Part shown: in pieces, positions 1-7,671 of the stretch
Numbering within the stretch: position 1 is the first letter of the stretch
How the letters are laid out: every line of letters starts with the position of its first letter
NCBI GenBank assembly: GCA_031414695.1
Contig: JANNWG010000030.1
Coordinates: forward strand, 24,447-88,446
Direction: 5' to 3'
Origin: UKL13-2 sp031414695
Lineage (GTDB): Bacteria > Pseudomonadota > Gammaproteobacteria > Burkholderiales > Usitatibacteraceae
DNA: 64,000 nt
Program-made: the position numbers and the translations under genes
The notes under the pieces: model-generated
What the model was told of the DNA's origin: nothing
The model's input: only the letters and a program-made list of their open reading frames with translations
Databases searched by the model: none

Positions 1-1116
1 CGTGCGCTGAAGGCAGTAGCCGACGTGGTGACAAATGTGCTGAAATTTGGTGGCAAGGGTGCAGAATTTTTGTTCGGCAATATTGTGAGCGGCGCGGCAT
101 TTTCGCCTGGTGGTCTCGGGTTTGTGTTTGCGTTTCAAGTGTTGCCAGCCATTATTTATGTGACGTCCTTGATTGCGGTGCTGTATTACTTGGGCATCAT
201 GCGTTGGATTATTACGATACTCGGCACGGCACTGCAAAAATTATTAGGCGTATCAAAAATTGAATCGTTTTGCGCGGTGACGACTATTTTTCTCGGTCAA
301 AACGAGATGGGCGCGGCGGTGAAGCCATTTGTTGGGCAACTCAAAGGCCCGACCATATTTGTCATCATGACCAGTGGTATGGCGAGCGTGGCGGGTGCGG
401 CGTTGGCGGGTTACGCGGGGCTTGGCGTGAAGATGGAGTACTTGATTGCGGCGTCATTCATGGCGATACCAGGTGGATTATTGTTTGGTAAATTACTTTG
501 CCCCTCGACGGAGACGGACAATGTTCGCTTCGACAATATGCATTTTGATGAGAAAAAACCTGCAAATGTGATTGAGGCCGCCGCCAGTGGCGCGGCATTG
601 GGTTTGCAAATTGCGCTTGCAGTGGGGGCAATGCTGATTGCCTTCATTGGGCTGATAGCGCTACTCAATGGTATGGTCGGTGGTGCTGCTAACTGGATGG
701 GCTATGCCAATGTCAATATGGAAACGCTACTCGGCAAAGCATTCGCGCCGCTCGCGTATATGCTCGGGGTGTCATGGGAACATGCGACATTTGCGGGTAA
801 TTTGATTGGGCAAAAATTAATCTTAAATGAATTTGTTGCCTACATTGGCTTAGCGCCATACTTGAAAGAGCCCGCACAAGTCATCGCCGCTGGCTTGATA
901 CCAATTGATTCGCGCACCTTGGCGATACTGTCATTTGCGCTTTGTGGCTTCGCCAATCTCTCTTCTATTGCCATCTTAGCCGGCGCCTTTGGAAGCGTCG
1001 CACCGCACCTACGTACCGTCGTCGCCAAATATGGTTTACGCGTGGTGCTGGCTGCAACGTTATCAAACCTAATGAGCGCTACGATAGCGGGTATTTTCTT
1101 GTCGGCAAGGGCATGA
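1..1116 (+). CDS. nupC: CNT-family nucleoside transporter, 5'-truncated by window edge
   Basis: Concentrative nucleoside transporter of the inner membrane, taking up nucleosides with a cation. The frame is open to base 1, so the N-terminus lies outside the window; about 371 residues remain of a family length near 400. Visible family features are the gate-region stretch FLGQNEMGAAVKPF, the glycine-rich MTSGMASVAGAALAGY, and a later NEFVAY motif in the nucleoside-binding part. The remainder is strongly hydrophobic, with repeated membrane segments. It is followed by thymidine phosphorylase and, further on, deoC and an aldehyde dehydrogenase, which points to import of (deoxy)nucleosides for catabolism. 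Exact substrate and coupling ion cannot be read from the sequence. Confidence 0.9.
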   Translation, partial: RALKAVADVVTNVLKFGGKGAEFLFGNIVSGAAFSPGGLGFVFAFQVLPAIIYVTSLIAVLYYLGIMRWIITILGTALQKLLGVSKIESFCAVTTIFLGQNEMGAAVKPFVGQLKGPTIFVIMTSGMASVAGAALAGYAGLGVKMEYLIAASFMAIPGGLLFGKLLCPSTETDNVRFDNMHFDEKKPANVIEAAASGAALGLQIALAVGAMLIAFIGLIALLNGMVGGAANWMGYANVNMETLLGKAFAPLAYMLGVSWEHATFAGNLIGQKLILNEFVAYIGLAPYLKEPAQVIAAGLIPIDSRTLAILSFALCGFANLSSIAILAGAFGSVAPHLRTVVAKYGLRVVLAATLSNLMSATIAGIFLSARA

Positions 1117-1129
1117 GGCAAACTTTTGT

Positions 1130-1235
1130 AACCGCCGATGAACGCCGATCAACGCCGATAAAATCAAAGGCAACTTCATTTTTTTTTCTGCTTTTATCGG
1201 CGTGCATCGGCGTCTATCGGCGTCCATCGGCGGTT
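1130..1235. repeat. Inverted array of ~10-bp CCGATGAACG-like units
   Basis: The left arm (1130-1162) carries three near-identical units of the type ACGCCGATNA and the right arm (1192-1235) carries four units in reverse complement, separated by a T-rich spacer. The arms can pair into a long imperfect stem. The element fills the gap between the transporter and deoA and ends 12 nt before the deoA start codon. It may act as a transcript terminator or stabiliser, or simply be a dispersed repeat. Confidence 0.8.
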
Positions 1236-1247
1236 AAATAAAAATCC

Positions 1248-2585
1248 ATGCTTCCACAAGAAATCATCCGTAAAAAACGCGACGCTGAAATACTCAGCGC
1301 TGACGACATTGCCGACTTCATTCGCGGCGTGACGGATAGTCGTGTCAGTGAAGCGCAGATTGCCGCGTTTACGATGGCCACTTACTTTAATGGCATGACG
1401 CGCGATGAGGCGGTAGCGTTAACTTTTGCCATGCGCGACTCAGGTCGCGTGCTTAATTGGTCGCAATTTAATCTCAATGGCCCGGTGGTAGATAAGCATT
1501 CCACCGGCGGTGTTGGCGATGTGGTCTCGTTGATGTTGGGGCCAATGTTGGCGGCGTGTGGTGCGTATGTGCCGATGATTTCAGGTCGTGGCCTAGGCCA
1601 CACAGGCGGTACGCTTGATAAGCTCGATAGTATTCCGGGCTACCAAACTAACATTACGACAGATAAATTTCAGCAGGTGGTGCGTGATGTGGGCGTGGCG
1701 ATTATTGGCCAGACAGCGGAATTAGCACCCGCAGATAAACGCATTTATGCAACCCGTGATGTGACCGCAACGGTGGAGTCGATCCCCTTAATTACCGCTT
1801 CAATATTGTCAAAAAAGCTCGCGGCTGGACTAGAGTCGCTGGTCATGGATGTTAAGGTTGGCTCGGGTGCATTCATGCCGACGCTAGAAAAATCACGTGC
1901 CTTGGCGCAAAGTATTGTCGATGTTGGCAACGGTGCTGGTATGAAAACTACCGCACTCTTAACTGATATGAACGAGCTACTCGCCCCCTGTGCTGGTAAC
2001 GCGATTGAAGTGAAATGCGCGCTCGATTATCTAACAGGTAAATCACGCCCTGCGCGATTGCATGCGGTGACAATGGCGCTATCAATTGAACTATTGACTA
2101 TTAGCGGGCTGTTTGAGACAAAAATGCTTGCAAGTGAAGCACTAGAGAGGAGTTTGCATAGTGGTCGTGCGGCAGAGATTTTTGGTGAAATGGTCGCGGC
2201 ACTCGGTGGAGCGACTGATTTTGTCGAGCGCGCAACGCATTATTTACCCATTGCGCCTGTGCAATATCCAGTTTTAGCAACTGATAGCGGCATCTTGGTG
2301 AGCATGGATACACGTGCTATTGGCATGGCGGTGGTGGGGCTAGGTGGCGGGCGCGCAACTTCAGCTGACGTGATTGACCCAAGCGTTGGTTTGCAGGAAG
2401 TTGCCGTGATCGGTCAACGCGTCGCTAAAGGTGATGTCTTGGCCAAGATTGCCGCAAAAACACAGGCTGATGCAGAGCGAGCGGCGGCTGAAATTATCGC
2501 GGCGATGCATTTTAATCATGCGTCGTCTGACGCAGCAGATACAAATAAAAAACCAATTGACGCCATCATTGAACAACTACGATAA
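1248..2585 (+). CDS. deoA: Thymidine phosphorylase
   Basis: Cytosolic pyrimidine-nucleoside phosphorylase converting thymidine plus phosphate to thymine and 2-deoxyribose-1-phosphate. The 445-residue length is typical. The family signature is present: the phosphate-binding KHSTGGVGD near residue 84 and the glycine-rich SGRGLGHTGGTLDKL near residue 115. The C-terminal alpha/beta domain (about 340-440) has the expected glycine-rich GLGGGRA loop. There is no clear Shine-Dalgarno sequence before the ATG at 1248; the start is chosen from family length. The pncC start follows after a short gap, so the two may be co-transcribed. It works with the preceding transporter and with deoC downstream. Confidence 0.97.
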   Translation: MLPQEIIRKKRDAEILSADDIADFIRGVTDSRVSEAQIAAFTMATYFNGMTRDEAVALTFAMRDSGRVLNWSQFNLNGPVVDKHSTGGVGDVVSLMLGPMLAACGAYVPMISGRGLGHTGGTLDKLDSIPGYQTNITTDKFQQVVRDVGVAIIGQTAELAPADKRIYATRDVTATVESIPLITASILSKKLAAGLESLVMDVKVGSGAFMPTLEKSRALAQSIVDVGNGAGMKTTALLTDMNELLAPCAGNAIEVKCALDYLTGKSRPARLHAVTMALSIELLTISGLFETKMLASEALERSLHSGRAAEIFGEMVAALGGATDFVERATHYLPIAPVQYPVLATDSGILVSMDTRAIGMAVVGLGGGRATSADVIDPSVGLQEVAVIGQRVAKGDVLAKIAAKTQADAERAAAEIIAAMHFNHASSDAADTNKKPIDAIIEQLR

Positions 2586-2600
2586 CGATAACGACAGCCA

Positions 2601-3104
2601 ATGACTACTACAAACGTAACCTTTACTAGCATCGACGAACTGGCCCAAGCAGTAGGTCTTGCGCTTCACAAACATCAGCTCATGCTCGCCACGGCAGAGT
2701 CATGCACAGGCGGTGGCATAGCGGAAGCCGTTACGCGCATTTCGGGCTCATCGGCTTGGTTTGATCGTGGCTTTGTGACTTACTCGTATGAATCAAAAGT
2801 TGATCTACTCGGTGTTACGCGTGAAACCCTGCTTGACCACGGCGCAGTGTCAGAGGAAATCGCGACGCAAATGGTCGAAGGTGCGATAGCACGATCTAGA
2901 GCCCAAGTAGCGGTAGCTGTCACCGGCATTGCCGGGCCAGACGGTGCCCAGCCAGATAAACCTGTTGGCACGGTTTGGTTTGCGTGGAAATTTCCAAAAA
3001 AGCCAATCATTTCAGAGGTTTGCCATTTTCAAGGCGATAGAAGTGCAGTTAGGGCGCAAACGGTTTCGCATGCACTGACCCAGCTACTGCATAATCTTGG
3101 CTGA
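2601..3104 (+). CDS. pncC: Nicotinamide-nucleotide amidohydrolase (CinA C-terminal domain)
   Basis: Stand-alone CinA C-terminal domain enzyme that deamidates nicotinamide mononucleotide to nicotinic acid mononucleotide, recycling the by-product of NAD-dependent DNA ligase. At 167 residues it is a normal single-domain PncC. Recognisable motifs are TAESCTGGGIAEA near residue 31, the SSAWFDRGFVTYS stretch and VTGIAGPDG near residue 110. It lies between deoA and recA; association of cinA-type genes with recA is common in bacteria, although here the N-terminal molybdopterin-like CinA domain is absent. Its stop is about 70 nt before the recA regulatory region. Confidence 0.95.
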   Translation: MTTTNVTFTSIDELAQAVGLALHKHQLMLATAESCTGGGIAEAVTRISGSSAWFDRGFVTYSYESKVDLLGVTRETLLDHGAVSEEIATQMVEGAIARSRAQVAVAVTGIAGPDGAQPDKPVGTVWFAWKFPKKPIISEVCHFQGDRSAVRAQTVSHALTQLLHNLG

Positions 3105-3170
3105 ACTTCTAAGCTGAACCCTCCCGACGATATTTTTCAAAAAACACTTGCATTTGGTTTGCCAGTCAGA

Positions 3171-3207
3171 TACTGTACGGAAATACAGACTGTATTTTCA
3201 TACAACC
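3171..3207 (+). promoter_or_regulatory. Two adjoining LexA (SOS) boxes upstream of recA
   Basis: The first box, CTGTACGGAAATACAG at 3173-3188, matches the CTGT-N8-ACAG consensus perfectly. A second, CTGTATTTTCATACAA at 3190-3205, differs at one conserved position (ACAA for ACAG). Their centres are 17 bp apart. A -35-like TTGCAT at 3148-3153 stands 17 nt before TACTGT (3171-3176), so LexA binding would cover the likely -10 region. The arrangement implies SOS-repressed recA transcription. Confidence 0.9.
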
Positions 3208-3254
3208 TTTATTTAAGTTTCTACAATTTAATAAACCATCTACTGGAGCCAGCT

Positions 3255-4316
3255 ATGAACATGAAAGAGCCATTTATGGACGAAAACAAATCAAAAGCCC
3301 TTGCCGCCGCACTTTCGCAGATTGAAAAGCAATTCGGTAAAGGCTCCATTATGAAAATGGGCGAGGGTAGTGTCGCTAATGACATTATTCCCGTCTCCAC
3401 CGGCTCCCTAGGGCTCGATATCGCATTAGGCATTGGCGGCTTGCCGCGTGGCCGTATTGTTGAGATTTACGGGCCAGAGTCATCAGGTAAAACCACACTC
3501 ACCCTGCAAGTTATCGCAGAAATGCAAAAAACTGGCGGCACTGCGGCTTTTATTGATGCTGAGCACGCACTTGACCCGCAGTACGCGCAAAAACTCGGTG
3601 TGAATGTAAGTGATCTCTTAGTCTCACAGCCAGATAATGGTGAACAAGCGCTTGAGATTGCCGATATGTTGGTGCGCTCCGGTGGCGTCGATATTGTGGT
3701 TATCGATTCGGTCGCCGCGTTGACACCAAAGGCTGAAATCGAAGGCGAAATGGGCGATTCACACATGGGCTTGCAAGCGCGTCTGATGTCACAAGCACTG
3801 CGTAAACTCACCGCCAATATCAAGCGCTCCAATACGCTAGTAATTTTCATTAATCAAATTCGCATGAAGATTGGCGTCATGTTTGGTAGCCCTGAAACCA
3901 CCACCGGTGGCAATGCGCTCAAATTTTATGCTTCAGTGCGTATCGACATTCGCCGCATTGGTGCCATTAAAAATGGCGACGAAGTCATCGGCTCTGAAAC
4001 CCGCGTCAAAGTGGTGAAGAATAAAGTTGCGCCGCCATTTCGCATTGCTGAATTTGATATTTTGTATGGCGAAGGCATTTCACGCGAAGGCGAAATTATT
4101 GAGCTGGGCGTGATTCATAAAATCATTGATAAATCCGGCGCATGGTACGCCTACAAAGGCGAAAAAATTGGCCAAGGCAAAGACAACACGCGTAAATTCT
4201 TAAAAGAAAACCGTGAAATGGCGCAAGAAATTGAAGCGCGTATTCGCGCTGAAGTTGGCATCGCCGGTAGCAGTGGTGGCGGCTCTGATGTCAGCGAAGA
4301 AGTCGAGGACGAGTAA
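3255..4316 (+). CDS. recA: Recombinase RecA
   Basis: Cytosolic DNA-strand exchange ATPase and co-protease for LexA self-cleavage. The Walker A motif GPESSGKTT lies near residue 73, followed by the MAW-region stretch AFIDAEHALDP, the Walker B VVIDSVAAL, the DNA-binding L1/L2 loops (EGEMGDSHMG and GVMFGSPETTTGGNALKFYAS) and a short acidic C-terminal tail ending SEEVEDE. I chose the ATG at 3255, preceded by CTGGAG with seven bases between; an in-frame ATG at 3276 (MDENKSKAL) matches the start seen in many RecA proteins and is the alternative. The upstream LexA boxes and the downstream recX are the expected context. Confidence 0.98.
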   Translation: MNMKEPFMDENKSKALAAALSQIEKQFGKGSIMKMGEGSVANDIIPVSTGSLGLDIALGIGGLPRGRIVEIYGPESSGKTTLTLQVIAEMQKTGGTAAFIDAEHALDPQYAQKLGVNVSDLLVSQPDNGEQALEIADMLVRSGGVDIVVIDSVAALTPKAEIEGEMGDSHMGLQARLMSQALRKLTANIKRSNTLVIFINQIRMKIGVMFGSPETTTGGNALKFYASVRIDIRRIGAIKNGDEVIGSETRVKVVKNKVAPPFRIAEFDILYGEGISREGEIIELGVIHKIIDKSGAWYAYKGEKIGQGKDNTRKFLKENREMAQEIEARIRAEVGIAGSSGGGSDVSEEVEDE

Positions 4317-4391
4317 TCATTTAGCGATATTTTTTGCCACGCGTTTATGTTGTGATGCGTTGCACTTTATGTTGTAACCAGTTCGATGGTT

Positions 4392-4440
4392 GGGCCGAAT
4401 GCGAGTGTATGCGAATACATATTGTGTTCGGCCTTTTTTA
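4392..4440 (+). terminator. Intrinsic terminator/attenuator between recA and recX
   Basis: GGCCGAA (from 4393) pairs with TTCGGCC (4427-4433), followed at once by a run of six T. Inside the outer stem a second small stem TGTAT-GCGA-ATACA can form. It would end most recA transcripts, leaving recX expressed by read-through. Confidence 0.75.
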
Positions 4441-4510
4441 ATGTTCAGCCGACTGAATCCCCAAACATTTTGAAAATAAGTGACAATCAAGGTCAACCCC
4501 AGCAACAGTT

Positions 4511-4544
4511 CCTCCCTTTGAAAAAGGGAGGCTAGGAGGGATTG
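4511..4544. repeat. Interspersed palindrome, CCTCCCTTT-GAA-AAAGGGAGG family, copy 1
   Basis: A perfect 9-bp stem with a GAA loop (4511-4531), followed by the family tail GGAGGGATTG. Relatives occur at 39715-39756 and 39852-39889. It lies between the recA terminator and recX; no gene is visible elsewhere in that 327-nt gap. Confidence 0.85.
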
Positions 4545-4643
4545 CGGTGAGCAGCCACGATTAGGGTAAATAGCACGCCCCCTTTTTCACAAGTAGGGAT
4601 TACGTTGTGCAACCGCGAATTAAGTTGAAGAAAAAATACTCAA

Positions 4644-5126
4644 ATGCTAGAAAAGCCTCCCAAACCTGAGAACCGTGAAATTGTATCTGCCGCACTAAAG
4701 CTACTCGCCATGCGTGACATGAGCCGCGTGCAATTTGTCGATAAGCTCACAAAGAAAGAATTCAACGAATACGATATCAATGCAGCCATCGTATGGTGCG
4801 AAGCCGAAGGCTGGCTTAACGAACCACGTTATGCCGAAGTTGCCGCGCGACGCCTCGGCCATAAATACGGCGCGAGCCGTGTCGCTGCCACATTGCGACA
4901 AAAGGGCGTCATTGATGACGTTGTGGTGAGCACAATTGCGGCAATGAAAGACGGTGAACTTTCACGTGCATACAGCGTCTGGGCGCGTAAATTTGATGCA
5001 CTTCCCGATACAACCGAAGTCCGCGCAAAACAAACACGCTATTTGCAAGCACGTGGATTTAACTTCGCAGTGATAAAACGCGTACTGGCAGGGGAAGAGG
5101 ATGCAGTTGAGCTGATGGCAGAATAG
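4644..5126 (+). CDS. recX: RecA regulator RecX
   Basis: Regulatory protein that binds within the RecA filament groove and limits RecA activity. At 160 residues it has the usual three-repeat helical RecX layout: an N-terminal segment with AALKLLAMRDMSRVQFVDKL, the central GWLNEPRYAEVAARRLGHKYG (first W/Y-rich repeat) and a C-terminal LQARGFNFAVIKRVL. It lies downstream of recA in the same orientation, separated by a stem-loop terminator, which fits low-level read-through expression under SOS control. Confidence 0.95.
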   Translation: MLEKPPKPENREIVSAALKLLAMRDMSRVQFVDKLTKKEFNEYDINAAIVWCEAEGWLNEPRYAEVAARRLGHKYGASRVAATLRQKGVIDDVVVSTIAAMKDGELSRAYSVWARKFDALPDTTEVRAKQTRYLQARGFNFAVIKRVLAGEEDAVELMAE

Positions 5127-5176
5127 AACGGCAGCGTTGATCAGCAATGTAGCTATTGCGCCGCTATTGTGTTGCG

Positions 5177-5389
5177 CTAGCTAATGTGCACTTGCAGTGC
5201 TGTTGTTTTGCTTGAAGGAGCGCTAGATTTAGCAATCGGCTTTGTCGAGTTTGCTATCACAGCACGTTGCGGCGTATTGCTTGTCCAGCGCAATAAACGG
5301 TCACCCGCATGAGGGTCGACATTTAGCCATACCAGCGGTGCGGCTGCCATCAGAAATAAAACTAGAAAAACATACTGTCTACGCGTCAC
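5177..5389 (-). CDS. Small single-pass membrane protein, hypothetical
   Basis: A 70-residue frame convergent with recX. One hydrophobic segment near the N-terminus (VFLVLFLMAAAPLVWL, after TRRQY) is followed by a polar tail rich in Ser, Thr and Lys, giving an N-in single-span topology. I prefer the GTG start at 5389 because AAAGG stands six bases before it; a TTG two codons upstream directly abuts the same AAAGG. I do not recognise a family. It may be a real short gene or a chance frame. Confidence 0.35.
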   Translation of the reverse strand: MTRRQYVFLVLFLMAAAPLVWLNVDPHAGDRLLRWTSNTPQRAVIANSTKPIAKSSAPSSKTTALQVHIS

Positions 5390-5768
5390 AGACAACCTTT
5401 ACTATTCAATGTGTAAAACACTAATCCTATTCTGCATGTGAAAGGGGTAAATCTCCAAACGATAAAACGCGATATTGCGATTCAAATTGACAAAAACAGC
5501 CTGAATTTACAATTGTTTAAAATTCTCTGTCATGCCCAGCCAACATCCGCCAGCCGCCGACAATAACGCGTCGCTTCCAACGTGCAATGACAGTTATAAA
5601 CGGAAATTCACCAGCACATTTAATATGCTGCACGCAGCCTATCAATGCATCATTACAAAATAAAGTATAAGTTGAATTGATTGCTGAAATCCCACTCCCC
5701 AGAGGCGGAAATGCCAGTGGGGAAGGGTGGAGCGTATAATTATTTAACTAAAATTCACAAAAAATATC
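5390..5768. other. Intergenic region upstream of deoC
   Basis: No gene seen. TTGACA at 5487-5492 with TACAAT at 5508-5513 (15-nt spacer) is a possible promoter reading toward deoC. At 5692-5730 an imperfect palindrome pairs CCACTCCCC with GGGGAAGGGTGG, about 40 nt before the deoC start. Confidence 0.4.
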
Positions 5769-6803
5769 ATGGCAAAAGTGACTCAGCTCAACCTAACCGG
5801 TGCCCGCGTGCAGAGCAACAATATGCAAGATTGGCAAGCTAACAAGCACGCAAACGCTGACCGCAACCCCGGCACAAAATTTGATGTTTCGGTGGTGCGC
5901 GATGTGCGTGTGAATCGTAGCGCGATTGAGCGTCGTGCCGCCACCATGTCCACCCGCCGCACGGTGAAAAAAGACTGGCAAGCCGCATGGCTGCTGCATG
6001 CGGTAAAGACCATTGACCTTACCACCTTAAGCGGTGACGATACGCCTGGCACGGTAAAGCGGCTCTGTGCGAAAGCCATGCAGCCGATTCGCCCAGCGTT
6101 ATTGCGCGAAGTTGGCTTGCCAGAGTTGAAACTACAAACTGGCGCCGTCTGCGTCTATCACACCTTCGTCAAAACAGCAGTTGAGGCGCTTGCAGGTTCC
6201 GGCATACCGGTTGCCGCTGTCTCTACTGGCTTTCCCGCTGGGCTCTCGCCATTCGCTCAAAAAATTGAAGAAATAAAAGCTAGCGTCAAAGACGGTGCAG
6301 CAGAGATTGATATTGTCATCTCGCGCGAATACGTGCTCAATGGCGAATGGCGAAAACTCTATGATGAAGTCAAAGCATTCCGTGAAGCATGCGGCCCCGC
6401 GCACATGAAAGCCATCATCGCCACTGGTGAATTAGGCACGCTCAAAAATATCATGCGCGCCTCACATGTATGCATGCAGGCCGGATCAGATTTCATCAAA
6501 ACCTCTACCGGCAAAGAGCCAACCAATGCCACCATCGGCGGCTCGCTCGTCATGCTGCGCGCCATTCGTCAGTATCATGAACAAACCGGTGTGCGGGTCG
6601 GCTTCAAGCCAGCAGGCGGTATTCGCACTGCCAAGCAAGCGCTTGATTGGTTGATTTTGATGAAAGAAGAATTAGGCGACGAATGGATGCAGCCACATTT
6701 ATTTCGTATCGGTGCTTCCGCATTGGTGAATGACATTGAGCGCCAGTTGGAACATTTTGCGACGGGGCGTTATGCGTCGATGCAGTATCAGGCGTTGGGT
6801 TAG
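5769..6803 (+). CDS. deoC: Deoxyribose-phosphate aldolase
   Basis: Class I aldolase cleaving 2-deoxy-D-ribose-5-phosphate to acetaldehyde and glyceraldehyde-3-phosphate. The Schiff-base lysine is K244 in DFIKTSTGK, and the second active-site lysine is K280 in GFKPAGGIR. At 344 residues it belongs to the longer DeoC type with an N-terminal extension rather than the roughly 260-residue E. coli type. It takes deoxyribose phosphate generated by deoA (after isomerisation by a phosphopentomutase not seen in the window), and the acetaldehyde it releases is a plausible substrate for the aldehyde dehydrogenase encoded downstream. Confidence 0.96.
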   Translation: MAKVTQLNLTGARVQSNNMQDWQANKHANADRNPGTKFDVSVVRDVRVNRSAIERRAATMSTRRTVKKDWQAAWLLHAVKTIDLTTLSGDDTPGTVKRLCAKAMQPIRPALLREVGLPELKLQTGAVCVYHTFVKTAVEALAGSGIPVAAVSTGFPAGLSPFAQKIEEIKASVKDGAAEIDIVISREYVLNGEWRKLYDEVKAFREACGPAHMKAIIATGELGTLKNIMRASHVCMQAGSDFIKTSTGKEPTNATIGGSLVMLRAIRQYHEQTGVRVGFKPAGGIRTAKQALDWLILMKEELGDEWMQPHLFRIGASALVNDIERQLEHFATGRYASMQYQALG

Positions 6804-6865
6804 TAGGGTAATACTAGGTTCTGTGAGCCTTCAAATTCTCAATTTACAGCAGCAAAATTTTACGC

Positions 6866-6895
6866 TGTCGCCCCGGATTTAGTCCGGGGTCTAAT
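6866..6895. repeat. CCCCGG-type palindromic repeat, copy 1
   Basis: A 7-bp perfect stem CCCCGGA/TCCGGGG with a TTTAG loop at 6871-6889, inside a 30-nt unit that is repeated without mismatch at 7537-7566. A relative in the opposite orientation lies at 7256-7284. Copies 1 and 2 bracket the GIY-YIG gene. Confidence 0.9.
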
Positions 6896-6937
6896 CCTAT
6901 TGCAGAATGTGGTGTAAAACTTTAAAAGACAAATGAG

Positions 6938-7228
6938 TTGAGCAAACAATACTATGTTTACATCCTGACCAATCGCCAATATGGCACGCTATATGTTGGC
7001 ATTACGGGCGATTTAGTGAGAAGGATTTATGAACATCGTAATGATCTTGCGGAAGGATTTACAAAGCAACAACAGCTACACAGACTAGTGTGGTATGAAG
7101 TGCATGAGGATGTACACGCCGCGATAGCGCGAGAAAAGAAAATAAAAAAATGGCATCGCAATTGGAAAGTGAATTTGATACAGGCGATGAATGCGAAGTG
7201 GGAAGACTTATATGAAAAGATTGTGTGA
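6938..7228 (+). CDS. GIY-YIG nuclease family protein (UPF0213/YhbQ-like)
   Basis: A 96-residue single-domain GIY-YIG protein. The motif halves are YYVYILTN (in place of GIY) and YVGIT (in place of YIG), followed by the catalytic-type arginine in DLVRRIYEHR and a glutamate in AAIAREKKIKKWHR. Members are predicted single-domain endonucleases; no additional DNA-binding domain is present. The only usable start is TTG at 6938, since the overlapping ATG at 6933 meets a stop immediately. The gene sits between two inverted copies of a CCCCGG palindrome and interrupts the deoC-aldehyde dehydrogenase pair, which suggests it arrived as a small unit. Its cellular role is not known from sequence. Confidence 0.9.
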   Translation: MSKQYYVYILTNRQYGTLYVGITGDLVRRIYEHRNDLAEGFTKQQQLHRLVWYEVHEDVHAAIAREKKIKKWHRNWKVNLIQAMNAKWEDLYEKIV

Positions 7229-7255
7229 GTTTACGAAAGTGAAGTTGTAGTCGAA

Positions 7256-7284
7256 ATTAGACCCCGGCCTTCGCCGGGGCGACA
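7256..7284. repeat. CCCCGG-type palindromic repeat, copy 2 (inverted)
   Basis: Stem CCCCGGC/GCCGGGG with loop CTTC at 7262-7279. The flanks are the reverse complement of those of copies 1 and 3, while the stem's last base pair and the loop differ. It begins 28 nt after the GIY-YIG stop codon. Confidence 0.9.
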
Positions 7285-7390
7285 ATTTATGGATTTGTGG
7301 TTTAACTGTAGCCAGATAGTGTTTAACGTTTAAGAGTTGTAATTTTTCAATTTCTAAATCGCCAAACAACCAACAATCAACACCAACAAC

Positions 7391-7513
7391 CAATAACCGC
7401 AACCAATAACCGCAACCGCAACCGAAACCGCAACCGCAACCGCAACCGCAACCGAAACCGCAACCGCAACCGCAACCGCAACCGCAACCGCAACCGCAAC
7501 CGCAACCGAAACG
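7391..7513. repeat. AACCGC hexanucleotide microsatellite
   Basis: About 120 bp of near-perfect tandem AACCGC with interspersed AACCGA variants and a degenerate AACCAAT-type start. Read on the minus strand it makes meaningless VAVAVA or RLRLRL frames. It lies between palindrome copies 2 and 3 in the 443-nt gap before the aldehyde dehydrogenase gene; no gene is seen in that gap. Confidence 0.95.
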
Positions 7514-7536
7514 TTAACAACACCAACCCAATAATC

Positions 7537-7566
7537 TGTCGCCCCGGATTTAGTCCGGGGTCTAAT
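7537..7566. repeat. CCCCGG-type palindromic repeat, copy 3
   Basis: Identical over 30 nt to copy 1 and in the same orientation. It lies at the end of the hexanucleotide tract, about 105 nt before the aldehyde dehydrogenase start. Confidence 0.9.
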
Positions 7567-7671
7567 TTCTCGTTCAATTTGCTGTGAACTTAAATCAGTC
7601 CACAAACAAAAGTACAAAACACATCAACACCTCGTGACATTAAAAAGATCGCAAAGAAAGAAACAGCATAA

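Noticed and set aside
7354..7617. Minus-strand frames of VAVAVA and RLRLRL repeats
   Set aside because: They are the translation of the AACCGC microsatellite and have no coding support.
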